A stretch of 64,000 nucleotides of DNA, from NCBI GenBank assembly GCA_964292325.1, contig CAXYVG010000003.1:1-64000 (forward strand). Direction: 5' to 3'. The position numbers and the translations under genes are program-made. Below the pieces are notes generated by a model that saw only the letters and a list, made by a program, of their open reading frames with translations, had not been told where the DNA came from and searched no databases. The DNA is from CTSoil-075 sp964292325. GTDB lineage: Bacteria; Bacillota; Negativicutes; DSM-13327. Below, piece after piece: positions 45,914 through 55,937 of this stretch. The stretch's first letter is position 1, and each line of letters starts with the position of its first letter.

Positions 45914-47341
45914 TTATGCCCTTGAAACCCATCTATTAGAAATAACACAACCAATCTTTTCTATAATCAAAGATATCATTTTTTTATTAAACATAATAAA
46001 TAGAATAATTGCTGTGACAATATTTAACCACCGAAAATAATAATTTACATCAATATATACGAAAGCTAGAAAATACGCATAAACCAGCCAAAATAAATAA
46101 ACCTTTTTGCCAAAATCAAATTTAACGTTTTTGCTTAATTTTCTCTTTCTTAAAACACATACGACCATATTAGAAATCAACGTTGATATAGCCGCTGCAA
46201 ATAGACCAATAAAATTTATTAATATAACGTGAATAACGACATTCACAACCGCACCAATAACTGTAGTATAGCCATTAGATTTCGGTTCTTTAAAGCTAAT
46301 CATAATTCCACCATAATACTGAGCAATAGATGAAAATACTGTTGCAGTTAACAGAATTGGCGTGTACATATACCCATCGTGATACTTTACGTCAAATATA
46401 TAATCAAATAAAATAAAGTTTACACTTAGTACACAACAGCATATTGTTAATAACATTCTTAATGAGTTCTTATATACAGAATTATAATAGGCATCACGAT
46501 CCTGCGCATTTACAACTTCTGAAGCGGAGTCCTGCCACGATATATTAAACATTCCAAATACAGAGGCACAAACTGATGGAATTTTATACGCAATCGCATA
46601 AATACCGTTTGAAGCAGTACCAAGAAATACACTAATTATCCATCGATCAGAAGCATTCATCACCCACCAAGATAAATTATTAGGAATAAGAGGCAATGAA
46701 TACTCAATCATTCTTTTCATTTCTTGTAATTTAATACAACTCAATGAAAAATACTTATAGTACTTTGAAGAAACTAAAATTAATATATCTCCAACTATAT
46801 ATCCCACTGCGTAACCTAAAACAATACCATGTACTCCATAGTTTAGCATTCTTACAAATACAGTTACAGCAATAGCAATAAAAATAGCCGTAATTGCACT
46901 ACAAAATGAATAGATATTTAGTTTTTTTATCCCTCTCAAGAAAGACTGACAATAACTATTAAGTACTTGCCCTAAAAGTAAAAAATAGAACGATATCAAT
47001 ATCCATCTGTGTGTAATACATAGAGCAATGGCAATGGCAACTGTAAAAACAAACATACCAATGCAGACTATTGCCAGCCCATTTGATATATATATTTTTT
47101 TTTCTTCCAATTTATCAACATCAATTGAAAACCTGAATAACGCTTCACCACTCGCTAAATTCACAATTGGAAGTAACATCGAAACGTATGTTACGAATAA
47201 ATCAAATGTTCCATATTCTTCAGCAGATAACCATGCGCTGAAGAGTGGCACCATTAAAAATTGAAGTAAATTTATCAATAGGACGCCAATTGACAATAGC
47301 ATTGTGTTCTTTGCTAAACGGTTACTATTTTTTACATTCAT
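45914..47341 (-). CDS. wzx: Wzx-type flippase
   Basis: The 475-aa protein has about 12-14 membrane segments (MNVKNSNRLAKNTMLLSIG then long hydrophobic stretches) and the MATE/PST-like layout of lipid-linked oligosaccharide flippases. It moves the undecaprenyl-linked repeat unit to the outer face for Wzy. The frame reaches 47401, but the ATG at 47341 has AAGGTG upstream and does not overlap the DUF2264 gene. Confidence 0.9.
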   Translation of the reverse strand: MNVKNSNRLAKNTMLLSIGVLLINLLQFLMVPLFSAWLSAEEYGTFDLFVTYVSMLLPIVNLASGEALFRFSIDVDKLEEKKIYISNGLAIVCIGMFVFTVAIAIALCITHRWILISFYFLLLGQVLNSYCQSFLRGIKKLNIYSFCSAITAIFIAIAVTVFVRMLNYGVHGIVLGYAVGYIVGDILILVSSKYYKYFSLSCIKLQEMKRMIEYSLPLIPNNLSWWVMNASDRWIISVFLGTASNGIYAIAYKIPSVCASVFGMFNISWQDSASEVVNAQDRDAYYNSVYKNSLRMLLTICCCVLSVNFILFDYIFDVKYHDGYMYTPILLTATVFSSIAQYYGGIMISFKEPKSNGYTTVIGAVVNVVIHVILINFIGLFAAAISTLISNMVVCVLRKRKLSKNVKFDFGKKVYLFWLVYAYFLAFVYIDVNYYFRWLNIVTAIILFIMFNKKMISLIIEKIGCVISNRWVSRA

Positions 47342-47351
47342 ACTTTTCACC

Positions 47352-49229
47352 TTATATACTATTTTTAAATTTTCGTAAAATTTTCTTAATACGTTTAGCA
47401 AGCGAAATTAATCGATATGGTTCTTTATAATCTCGACCCACATTAATCTCAAACCTCTTCCCATTCACGATTAGTTCCCTATTATTATTGTCAAACTCAA
47501 TACAAGGTAATAACTTAATCACATCCGCAATTGTATCGATTGTTTTTTGTGCTCCATAAACTGCACTAACTAAAAAATATTGTCCCGGTTCCAGCTCCCA
47601 CTTGAGACATGGTATGGTACTCCTAGAATAAAGTGCATTTGTACCAGGTGCCGCAAAATTCACAACCGGTTCTCCATTACCAAAAACAGAAACTATAACA
47701 ACATCCTTGCTTTCATTTGAAACAAATAAAATCCCATTCTTCGTCTCATATTTTGATTCATTGTCAATACTATATCCACAATCCACTAGAATAATGGGAA
47801 TTTCTGTTTTCACTTTATGGATACGAATATGCCACGGTGCTCCAGGTATTATTGATGAATTTACCTTTACCCCCTCTATCGGTTTCCATATAGATACCTG
47901 CATCTGATTCGCAGGCACAGTGATATAATCATGTCGTGCTACGTAATCTTCACCATTAAAACTAATTGCCATATTTGAATCGCATGCTAAGTTTTCTAAT
48001 CCATTATACGATTTTGATATGTTAAATCCAAATAAAGTTGAATATACAAATTTTTCATATTTACATTCTGTATGTCCAAACTTATTTTTGCTAAACTGTC
48101 CATTTACAAAAGCATACACATCACCTTGAAATCTGCAAATCGACATTTTTGCTTTCGGGATATCACAATAAGCTTCAAGTTTGGGTAATGGTAATTCCTC
48201 TTTTATAAAAAAGCTATTATCGTCTGAACATAGTAGCATAGCAAATGCTTTTAGTGCCCAATACCCAGACCCCGTCGCATTATATGTTTCAGTAAAAGCC
48301 TGATTAGGATAAGCGTACCCAAGCGTTAAAAAACCCTCTTGAGTAAATATATTTTGTTCCATCCACCACCTTAAATTTCTGTTAATTATCCCTTTGATAT
48401 AACCCACTTCAAAATGCTCTGGATTAACTGTCACATATGCTGACCAAAACGAACATTGAGCGAATTTATATGTTAAGCTTCTTCCAAAAGGTAAGGCGGC
48501 TCCAGAATCAGAAAACCAATATATGAATGATTTTGAAAATTCTTTTGAACGCTCTTTAATTATTGAAATTCTTTCTGGATTTTCAATATACCTTGCATAT
48601 AACAATGAATAATAATGAATTGCAAATGATACATAATAATCTCTTTGATTCGTTATCCCATCCGAATACCAGCCATTACCAAGATACATTTTCTCCATCT
48701 CAACAAACGCCTTATCTATTTTATTCTGAGAGTATGAGAAACCCAAAGCCTTCAAAAATTCATTAACAAGAATTACAAAAAAAATCCAATTATTATTACT
48801 TACATTTACTTGATTGATCTGTAATAACCACTTTACAATATTGTCTTTTTCATTCTGGTCTAGCTCTTCGTTAAAAAAGACAACATTCCGATACATGAAA
48901 AATGATATCGGGAGCATTTCCACAATCCGTTGATCATAATCTAAAACTGTGCCCCAGTATTCTGAATGATTTGGATTAGTACCATTAGCTATCATACGCA
49001 GTGCTATTTTTTTTATTTTATCGGTAATATTATTACCTTCTACATATGCAAGTCCCCACAAAATCCTAGCAAATGTCTCAAGACCGATAACCCGATCACT
49101 GTACCGTGCTGCATAATAAACAGGGAGTTCAATTATTGCTTTTTTAGTGTCAAAATAACAGAATGTGGGAGAGATTATCTTTAACAACAGCTCATTATAA
49201 TCCTTTTTACTGGATAGTTTCAAGCTCAT
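47352..49229 (-). CDS. DUF2264 family protein (possible glycoside hydrolase-like)
   Basis: The 625-aa protein has DUF2264 features: ETFARILWGLAY near the start, SDGITNQRDYYVSFAIHYYS, PFGRSLTYKFAQCSFWSA and LGYAYPNQAFTETYNATGSG. These suggest an alpha/alpha barrel followed by a beta-rich C-terminal half. DUF2264 has been linked to CAZy family GH154 (beta-glucuronidase), which would fit the UDP-GlcA genes, but I quote this from memory. It has no signal peptide, so it seems cytoplasmic, which is odd for a polysaccharide hydrolase. The ATG at 49229 is preceded by GAGGA; a TTG lies 8 codons upstream. Confidence 0.8.
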   Translation of the reverse strand: MSLKLSSKKDYNELLLKIISPTFCYFDTKKAIIELPVYYAARYSDRVIGLETFARILWGLAYVEGNNITDKIKKIALRMIANGTNPNHSEYWGTVLDYDQRIVEMLPISFFMYRNVVFFNEELDQNEKDNIVKWLLQINQVNVSNNNWIFFVILVNEFLKALGFSYSQNKIDKAFVEMEKMYLGNGWYSDGITNQRDYYVSFAIHYYSLLYARYIENPERISIIKERSKEFSKSFIYWFSDSGAALPFGRSLTYKFAQCSFWSAYVTVNPEHFEVGYIKGIINRNLRWWMEQNIFTQEGFLTLGYAYPNQAFTETYNATGSGYWALKAFAMLLCSDDNSFFIKEELPLPKLEAYCDIPKAKMSICRFQGDVYAFVNGQFSKNKFGHTECKYEKFVYSTLFGFNISKSYNGLENLACDSNMAISFNGEDYVARHDYITVPANQMQVSIWKPIEGVKVNSSIIPGAPWHIRIHKVKTEIPIILVDCGYSIDNESKYETKNGILFVSNESKDVVIVSVFGNGEPVVNFAAPGTNALYSRSTIPCLKWELEPGQYFLVSAVYGAQKTIDTIADVIKLLPCIEFDNNNRELIVNGKRFEINVGRDYKEPYRLISLAKRIKKILRKFKNSI

Positions 49230-49246
49230 CCTATTTCCTCTTTTCT

Positions 49247-50413
49247 TCAGCAATCTAACCTAATCATCTTCTGTATTTTTCGATACATTTGCAAAAGCAT
49301 TCCGTATTTTTTGAGTTTAGACTTAGCAATATATATTTCATATTTTCTGCCTACCAATGAATTCACTGCTTTTGTAAACCCAAATTTTCTATATCTCACC
49401 CGAAATTCCTCGACATTTTTATTTTTCATAGTAGGTGAAAGTAAACGTGGGTTTTCTTTACAAGCCTCATCAAGAGTATGCTCTTCAATTAGTAATACAT
49501 CTTTATATTCCTGTATCAGTTTCTCCCCCTTTTCTGTCGTTGTCATTATAAGAGAAACACCTTTTTTTCTCTCTTCCATGTTAAAAATTCTGCTGTTTTC
49601 TAATCCCCAAAAATCACCAATTGTTATATCGCCAACTCTCATTTTTTGTGCAAATTGACAATGAAAGCAGCTTTCTCGTAAACTCAGATGTTCATCAAAG
49701 GCTCTAAAATAAACGCTATGCCAGCGTTTTTCTTCAAATACCGTTTTCTCATTAAAATTCAATACTGTTCCATATATCTCATTATTACGAAATTTCATAT
49801 CATCTACCCTTCCAGAATAAATACTGGAAATGTAATCCTTCATATACTTTGTCGAAGGGACACCACCGCATACAAAACTCATCGCCGTAAGATTCTGTGA
49901 CTTTAAGCCCATAAAATTCAAAATACCTGCAACTTGGCATGGCGTTCCAATAAACAACACTTGTTTGCCTCGCTCAATTTCATTTTTTACCTGCTTAAAT
50001 ACATCCCCCAACTTACTTTGAACATATTTTGTACCTTGAAAGCATTTTAATTGATCAATTCTATCCGCCTTTTTATATATAAGGTTCAATTCTTTATCAA
50101 AGGTACATCCAAATACTACACCATTACGTAAAATAAATTCTCTGCTGATAGCTGTAGCGATCCCCCCCGATGTCGAAGTGTTCCTTATTTCTTCTTCTTT
50201 ACTGCATCCTGCATATATATGCTTAGGTAGGCGAAATTCTGGCTTGGAATTATTAATACATACTCTTTTACAGGAACCACAGTTTATACAACTTTTGCTG
50301 TTAATTTGTGGATATTCAAAACCAAATTCATCGCAAATCATAGTTATAGCTTCAAACCCGCAAGCGTATTGGCAAGCACCGCAACCAGTACATGCATTAC
50401 TGTCACATATCAT
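49247..50413 (-). CDS. Fe-S protein of the F420 hydrogenase/dehydrogenase beta-subunit family
   Basis: The 388-aa protein has two N-terminal 4Fe-4S clusters, CTGCGACQYAC and CINCGSCKRVC (about 8-52), followed by the FrhB-type domains with STSGGIATAISREF, FIGTPCQVAGIL and ITIGDFWGLE. Members of this family are often found in exopolysaccharide clusters, usually beside a polysaccharide pyruvyl transferase, which is absent here. The redox role is unknown. An AGGAGG lies just before the ATG. Confidence 0.88.
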   Translation of the reverse strand: MICDSNACTGCGACQYACGFEAITMICDEFGFEYPQINSKSCINCGSCKRVCINNSKPEFRLPKHIYAGCSKEEEIRNTSTSGGIATAISREFILRNGVVFGCTFDKELNLIYKKADRIDQLKCFQGTKYVQSKLGDVFKQVKNEIERGKQVLFIGTPCQVAGILNFMGLKSQNLTAMSFVCGGVPSTKYMKDYISSIYSGRVDDMKFRNNEIYGTVLNFNEKTVFEEKRWHSVYFRAFDEHLSLRESCFHCQFAQKMRVGDITIGDFWGLENSRIFNMEERKKGVSLIMTTTEKGEKLIQEYKDVLLIEEHTLDEACKENPRLLSPTMKNKNVEEFRVRYRKFGFTKAVNSLVGRKYEIYIAKSKLKKYGMLLQMYRKIQKMIRLDC

Positions 50414-50434
50414 TTTTTCCTCCTATCGAAACTA

Positions 50435-51583
50435 TTATATTTTTAACAACTTTATTCTTATAATTTTTATCAATATTTTGATAATATACTTATAGTCAAA
50501 AATTCTTGAATCATAATACCACCTAGTCAAATCGAAGTCCTTATAAAATTTATTAGTTTCAATGATACTCGTATCATATAAAAAAATGTCCTGTCCATCT
50601 AAATTATAAATAATATTCATTTCATGAGGGCGTAGCTCTAGGGCATATGATCTTACAATCTTATAATTCACTTTTTTTGAAGTCACTAAATATCTTTTTT
50701 GAGGATTATCGGTCTTTCCGCCATACAAATTAACTGATAATTGATCATCCCTTATCCCAATTGCATCTCCTAACCTTTGCCTTTCAAAAAAGGCATCATA
50801 GTAAACAGCAGATTCATCACCATATTGTGCAAAAGCAAAGTAATTCGTTGAGTCATATTGCATAGGCACTTGATATACGGTTGTTTTCACAGTACAATGT
50901 TGCCCAAGTTCAACAAAATTAGTTGTAAAAGAAAAATATGGATAAACAAAGAATTTATTTTCTGCTATGCAATATTTAATATGATACTTCAGCCATGAAC
51001 TTTTAGGCCACGATATAATGTGACTTGGTGTATCTAAACCCTCCTCGATTTCTCCATTGTTAAATTCATACCACTTACGAAAAGCATCCCACTGTTTTGG
51101 CATCCAAATTTGCCCCCAAGATTGGGCATATTGCAAAAAATAAGTGTCATATCTACGTTTTTCAGGCGTAAAAGATCGGCAATTATATTCGCTCCAAAAA
51201 TGACTATATAACGATATACCCGCTATGTTTTCGTCATCCTTATAAAACTCTACTGCGGCTTTCATAAAGGTAAAAAATGTTGGTGCAACAAAAATATCAT
51301 CTTCAAAAATCGCAAGAGCATCATAGTTGCCACTATCGATATAATCTCCACAAGTTAAAACATGTCTACGCAGTCCTAAACGTTCTGGGTATGTCTTGAT
51401 ATATTTTCTTCCATGTTGCCATTCAAAACGCTCTGCATATCTTTCTACTATATCGGAACCACAATTATCAAGACTTATGATTAAATCAACCTTTTCTCCG
51501 CCATAGTCTGCGTCCTTTAAAGATCCTAATAACCTTTTTAAACTATCGACACGGTTATATCCAATTACAACGAGACCGTACAT
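50435..51583 (-). CDS. Glycosyltransferase, GT2-like/GNT-I-like fold
   Basis: The 382-aa protein begins MYGLVVIGYNRVDSLKRLLG and has IISLDNCGSD and ALAIFEDDIFV, a metal-binding EDD motif typical of GT-A enzymes. The C-terminal half resembles polypeptide or oligosaccharide glycosyltransferases, with HFWSEYNCRS and WGQIWMPKQWDAF. The ATG at 51583 has GAGGAGAT upstream; a frame of 14 more codons exists. It transfers a sugar to the repeat unit; donor and acceptor are unknown. Confidence 0.82.
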   Translation of the reverse strand: MYGLVVIGYNRVDSLKRLLGSLKDADYGGEKVDLIISLDNCGSDIVERYAERFEWQHGRKYIKTYPERLGLRRHVLTCGDYIDSGNYDALAIFEDDIFVAPTFFTFMKAAVEFYKDDENIAGISLYSHFWSEYNCRSFTPEKRRYDTYFLQYAQSWGQIWMPKQWDAFRKWYEFNNGEIEEGLDTPSHIISWPKSSWLKYHIKYCIAENKFFVYPYFSFTTNFVELGQHCTVKTTVYQVPMQYDSTNYFAFAQYGDESAVYYDAFFERQRLGDAIGIRDDQLSVNLYGGKTDNPQKRYLVTSKKVNYKIVRSYALELRPHEMNIIYNLDGQDIFLYDTSIIETNKFYKDFDLTRWYYDSRIFDYKYIIKILIKIIRIKLLKI

Positions 51584-51699
51584 ATTTATCTCCTCTTTAA
51601 ATAATCTTAAAATACTTTTATGCAATAAGTGATTGTTTTTTCTTTTTTTAAGAGATTTTTAATTCTAGTTGTGTAATATCTGTGTATTTCAGCAAACTC

Positions 51700-51982
51700 A
51701 GTATTTTTAGCCACTAGCGGCATAACCATTTGGAACAATACTACCCTCAAACGACTCTGTATATTCTACACCTATCAATATTACATCCTTTTTAAATCAT
51801 CGATCTACCCATTTAAACTTGTAAAACCCTCTACATTGTTTTCAAGCTTAAACACTTTACCAAGTTCTACACCACTCCAGTCAAGTACTTAAGCATAATG
51901 CAACTCGCTGGCAATATCAATTCCGATTATAATGCTTGTTTTCTGATACTTGATTTATCTTTTCATTTTGAGTAAAACTCAT
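51700..51982 (-). pseudogene. IS110-family transposase remnant
   Basis: The ATG at 51982 has an intact GGAGG site and begins MSFTQNEKINQV. After a frameshift the frame reads IIIGIDIASELHYA, stop, VLDWSGVELGKVFKLENNVE and GFTSLNG, which is the DEDD-transposase N-terminus of IS110 elements (GIDIASE catalytic aspartate). At least one frameshift and two stops are visible, and the C-terminal part is missing. The rest of 51626-52101 has no recognisable gene. Confidence 0.78.
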
Positions 51983-52101
51983 TTAGATAACCTCCGTTAT
52001 TTTTGTTCGGTTTCTGTTGATCAACAGTCCTTTCAAAATTCAACGTGAGGTCTTCTTTTTTGCAAAGTTTAAATATTTATTATAAGAATGCTCCTCATAA
52101 C

Positions 52102-53568
52102 TTATAATAAATATTTAAACTTTTTATTTTCCTTTTCCAGAAAGACACCAAATAAGCTAAAAATCAACATTAACAATAACCCTGTTTCAGCTATTGAAGG
52201 AAACATAATAGTATAAAAACAATATAAATCTATTTGAATAAGTAGCAATGCAGAAAAAAACGATTTGTTTTTCTTAAAATTTTGATATACTTTTGCCATC
52301 ACTAAACCGATTAGAAAACAGAATATAATCCCACCAATTCTTCCATAATCAAAAATTAAGAATGTAAAAAACGTTTTCCATCCCACAGGCATCGCTTGCT
52401 GACTACTCATATACTGACGAACATAATCCATTTTTTCTTCAACTGAATATGTGGTTAACCCCAAAGAGTCAAATCTACGATCAATGAAAGGCATTGAATA
52501 TAACCCCCAAAAGGGACCTATATCGTCAATATCCCAAAATACCGTAAACCCAGCTATTTGATGTGTAAAATATACTATCGCTTCAGCTATTGCATCAACT
52601 AAAAATCCCGGTAAAAATTTAAGGATTTCCATAATTGAATCATCAAAGCTACAACCAAAATAGTACTCCAAGACTTCCAGCTTACTAGTAGAAATGCCAC
52701 CACTATTTCTGACCACAGCAACATATAAACAATATCCAATTGCTAAAACAATCAAAATACCTACCTTTCTTCTCATTTTTTTCTTATCTCTTTTATATTG
52801 TCTTTCTGTCGCTTTTTCCCTCGGATAAACATATCCTTTAATTGTAACTACAGCTATCATTATTAAAGCGATTTGGAATACCACTTGACGCCCAGCAGAT
52901 AAAATTGAATATGAACTATATAATCCGGCAGTAATAATCCAAAGTGTACGTTGTGAAGTTGTAGCACGATTCCATAATAGTACTAGTGCTGGTAGCGCAA
53001 TCAAAGAACCCCAAGATAATATATTTCCTATTTGCGAGAATGCCGTTGCTTCTTTGTTAACATATTGCTCTCGCATTATATATAGTTGCGATATATCAAT
53101 CCCTGTAATAAACAGCATTTCAATTATAAATAGTACTGACCCGATTATGCCTATAATGCTCAAAAAATCTATTATTTTTATAACATTTTCTCCATTATTA
53201 TTAGGACTTATCAAAGCTGTATTACTGACTGATTCTGTTCTATATATTTTAACTCGCTTACCAAACCAAAATCCGAAAAAAATCATCGTTAAGCCCATAA
53301 TTAAATAAAGGATTGGAGCCGCTTGGTCTGTTTTTTGAGAATATGTAATGAAACTTGAATATTGCATTACAAACATAAATGACCAAGGTAATGCAATGTA
53401 GATTACTGGTGAAATATTATCGTTTCTGTTCTTTAATATGAAAATCACAATTAACAAATATGGTATAACTGTATATGCATTAGCAAATATAAACGTTATT
53501 ATAAATGCAATAAATAAAATAATAATCAGAGGAGATATCCCTAATACTCTATTTTCTTTCATGCTCAT
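52102..53568 (-). CDS. wzy: Wzy-like oligosaccharide repeat-unit polymerase
   Basis: The 488-aa protein has about 11-12 hydrophobic segments and one larger loop (about 300-380, with GPFWGLYSMPFIDRRFDSLG). This is the profile of an O-antigen/capsule polymerase acting on lipid-linked repeat units at the outer face of the inner membrane. Wzy proteins share little sequence, so the call rests on topology and locus. The ATG at 53568 has GGAG upstream; a GTG lies 4 codons earlier. Confidence 0.82.
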   Translation of the reverse strand: MSMKENRVLGISPLIIILFIAFIITFIFANAYTVIPYLLIVIFILKNRNDNISPVIYIALPWSFMFVMQYSSFITYSQKTDQAAPILYLIMGLTMIFFGFWFGKRVKIYRTESVSNTALISPNNNGENVIKIIDFLSIIGIIGSVLFIIEMLFITGIDISQLYIMREQYVNKEATAFSQIGNILSWGSLIALPALVLLWNRATTSQRTLWIITAGLYSSYSILSAGRQVVFQIALIMIAVVTIKGYVYPREKATERQYKRDKKKMRRKVGILIVLAIGYCLYVAVVRNSGGISTSKLEVLEYYFGCSFDDSIMEILKFLPGFLVDAIAEAIVYFTHQIAGFTVFWDIDDIGPFWGLYSMPFIDRRFDSLGLTTYSVEEKMDYVRQYMSSQQAMPVGWKTFFTFLIFDYGRIGGIIFCFLIGLVMAKVYQNFKKNKSFFSALLLIQIDLYCFYTIMFPSIAETGLLLMLIFSLFGVFLEKENKKFKYLL

Positions 53569-53584
53569 TGTATTCTCCACTCGT

Positions 53585-53620
53585 AAAAAAAAGCCTTCTA
53601 AATAAAATCGGCTTTTTTTA
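53585..53620 (-). terminator. Terminator before wzy
   Basis: AAAAAGCC pairs with GGCTTTTTTT on the minus strand, an A/T-rich stem with a long T tail. Confidence 0.65.
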
Positions 53621-53720
53621 TATTTTTTAACAATTTGCTTAGTAAAAATAACTTAATATTTCGTAAGTAGATACGTATTCAAATAGTTATTCTTCCCAAA
53701 GTCCATAATCAAACCTTCAC

Positions 53721-54833
53721 TTAGTTAAACATATCAGTAACTTTTTTCATTTGAATATTCCAATCATACTGCTTTGCTAATTCACGGTTAGCTGTAAAGT
53801 ATATATTCGATAAATCTCTATAATTACTTTTTACATAATCAAGTTTTCTTTGTAGATCACCCGCTGTTCCGTCATAAAATATAATATTATTTAAGAAATC
53901 TTCATTTCCAGGAAACCTCGTTGAAAGAATGATTCTCCCAGTAGCTAAATAATCTAAAATCTTTGAAGGAAAATTATTCTTATTCTGATCTAATCTCATA
54001 TTCCGAGGATTAATCAAGATATTAGCCTTTTTCAACCACTCTAAGTATTCTACTTGGTCGACAAATCCTAAGTACACAATTCTATCGTCATTCTGCGCAA
54101 CCGTTTTTACAATATTCTCAAGATAGCCCTTCCCGCTTATAATAAACCTAACATTCTTATCTTTGTTTTTGGTAATCATCTCTAATAATATATCTACCCC
54201 CGTAACATCTGACAACAAACCTGCATACATCACATTCACAAAGCTATCTTGAAATTTTGGTACTTTAAAATTAATATAATCGGAGTTCTTTATACCCCCG
54301 TAAAGTATATTATGTTTTACGCTTCTATTCATTCTTATATTTGGTTGTTTCGCAAGTGTAACTATCCTATGAAAAATTCTAAACTCTCTTTCACATAAAC
54401 GTGCTAAAATTTTTTTTGCTATATTTGATTCTTCCTTCGCTGGTGTATGATCTGCCAAAAGAAGCAAGCATTTTCCTCCTCGTCTTTCAATTTTCTTACA
54501 TAATCCAATATAGTAATATGCCATATTGTAGAAAATCACACAAGTCTCAGAATCTACTAATTCCAGTACCTTCCTTTGGTACTCAATTACTGATGCGATA
54601 ATAGTTTTATCTTTGAATACTAAGAAATTATCTCCCTCATAATGACTTGCAATCTCTGAATGAAAATCACTTATAACTTGATACGTTAAATAAACTGCAA
54701 AAATAACATTTGCTCCCATTTCACGCCCTGCCAGTAGCATATTATTAATAAACTTTCCTGCCGCCGGAGATGCACCTTCAATCATTCTCTCAACTTCTAC
54801 ATCAAGAGCAGGAGCACATATAATCAATTTCAT
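53721..54833 (-). CDS. GT4-like glycosyltransferase
   Basis: The 370-aa protein has the GT-B fold: an N-terminal part with GREMGANVIFAVYLTYQVIS and a C-terminal part with VMYAGLLSDVTGVDILL, FIISGKGYLENIV and NFPSKILDYLATGRIIL. It is probably one of the repeat-unit glycosyltransferases. It starts 3 nt after the next gene's stop, so the three GT4 genes are translated together. Donor and acceptor are unknown. Confidence 0.88.
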   Translation of the reverse strand: MKLIICAPALDVEVERMIEGASPAAGKFINNMLLAGREMGANVIFAVYLTYQVISDFHSEIASHYEGDNFLVFKDKTIIASVIEYQRKVLELVDSETCVIFYNMAYYYIGLCKKIERRGGKCLLLLADHTPAKEESNIAKKILARLCEREFRIFHRIVTLAKQPNIRMNRSVKHNILYGGIKNSDYINFKVPKFQDSFVNVMYAGLLSDVTGVDILLEMITKNKDKNVRFIISGKGYLENIVKTVAQNDDRIVYLGFVDQVEYLEWLKKANILINPRNMRLDQNKNNFPSKILDYLATGRIILSTRFPGNEDFLNNIIFYDGTAGDLQRKLDYVKSNYRDLSNIYFTANRELAKQYDWNIQMKKVTDMFN

Positions 54834-54836
54834 TTT

Positions 54837-55937
54837 CTAATTCCTCCGAGCAATGATTTCTTCAATAATTTCGATATGCCGTATCGCCATCTTTTCAATT
54901 GTATATTGCCTTGCTTTTTTGTGAACTAGTGTAATATCAAATAATTGATTATCAAATGGTAATTTTCGAAGTTCATCTCTAATAGCTTTAACATCTTCAG
55001 TAGCCACTACTTTACCAATTGAATCATTAAGAATTTCAACCCCAGCACCACACTTATTTGTAGTTATGACTGGCAATCCGTAAGAAATAGCTTCATTGAT
55101 TACGAGGCCCCAAATATCTTCTCTGGTAGGAAGGACAAATAAATCTGCTGCCTTATAGTATTCTGAGATAGCTTCTTTCTTCATAAAATCTACAAAATGA
55201 ACATTAGTTAACTTTTTCTCTTTTTGTATTTTTAAGTATTCCTCAGTGGGTTGTCCACCAACTATATAAACACCGATGCTTTTATCCAAGCCATCACAAG
55301 CGTTAAGCAAAATATCAATCCCCTTCCGAGGTATAAACTGACCAACAGAAAGAACAATTTTTCTTTCTGACATATTCAATTTTTTTTTATAGAAATGTTT
55401 CTCTTCTTCGGTTAAAGCTTGACTGATAATCTCTTCTTCTCTGACTGATGTAAATGGATAAACAAAAATCCTGTCTTGTTTTGCGCCATAATACTGTAAA
55501 TACTCAGATGCCATTTTCCCAGAACTCAACCATGCACTAGCTGCTCCTATAAAATAACATTTAATTTTATACTTAAACCAATTATCGTTCTTCTTCATCC
55601 CACCATCTGTGTTTAAAATGAAAGGGATTTTATGTTTCTTCATATAATGAATTGCAACCATAGCAGTTGGTGTATGGTAAACACCAAGAATTATTGCATC
55701 CCACTTTTTTGACAAATATTTTTTAATTCCCAATGAAAAGACCCCGTCAGTACCTATAGCCCTTCCTTTCAATACAATATAATTAAAGCCTAATTTGTTA
55801 CCAGCTATCCACGCTGGATCTCTATCACTCGCATTTTCACGTTCAAATATCGCAAATAAGTTACAATGTTTTGATAACTGATTTAAAAAATCAATTCTAT
55901 ATGGAGACATTATATTTGTAATGAATAATATTCGCAT
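54837..55937 (-). CDS. GT4 glycosyltransferase
   Basis: The 366-aa protein begins MRILFITNIMSPYRIDFLNQ and has VLSVGQFIPRKGIDILLNA and REDIWGLVINEAISYGLPVI in the C-terminal half. The usual first glutamate of the E-x7-E motif is aspartate here (EDIWGLVINE), as in some GT4 subfamilies. It overlaps the downstream-numbered GT4 gene by one base. It probably adds one sugar of the repeat unit. Confidence 0.9.
   Translation of the reverse strand: MRILFITNIMSPYRIDFLNQLSKHCNLFAIFERENASDRDPAWIAGNKLGFNYIVLKGRAIGTDGVFSLGIKKYLSKKWDAIILGVYHTPTAMVAIHYMKKHKIPFILNTDGGMKKNDNWFKYKIKCYFIGAASAWLSSGKMASEYLQYYGAKQDRIFVYPFTSVREEEIISQALTEEEKHFYKKKLNMSERKIVLSVGQFIPRKGIDILLNACDGLDKSIGVYIVGGQPTEEYLKIQKEKKLTNVHFVDFMKKEAISEYYKAADLFVLPTREDIWGLVINEAISYGLPVITTNKCGAGVEILNDSIGKVVATEDVKAIRDELRKLPFDNQLFDITLVHKKARQYTIEKMAIRHIEIIEEIIARRN

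Noticed and set aside
47352..49229. Heparinase II/III-type polysaccharide lyase
   Set aside because: The conserved segments fit DUF2264 better, and the usual signal peptide of heparinases is absent.
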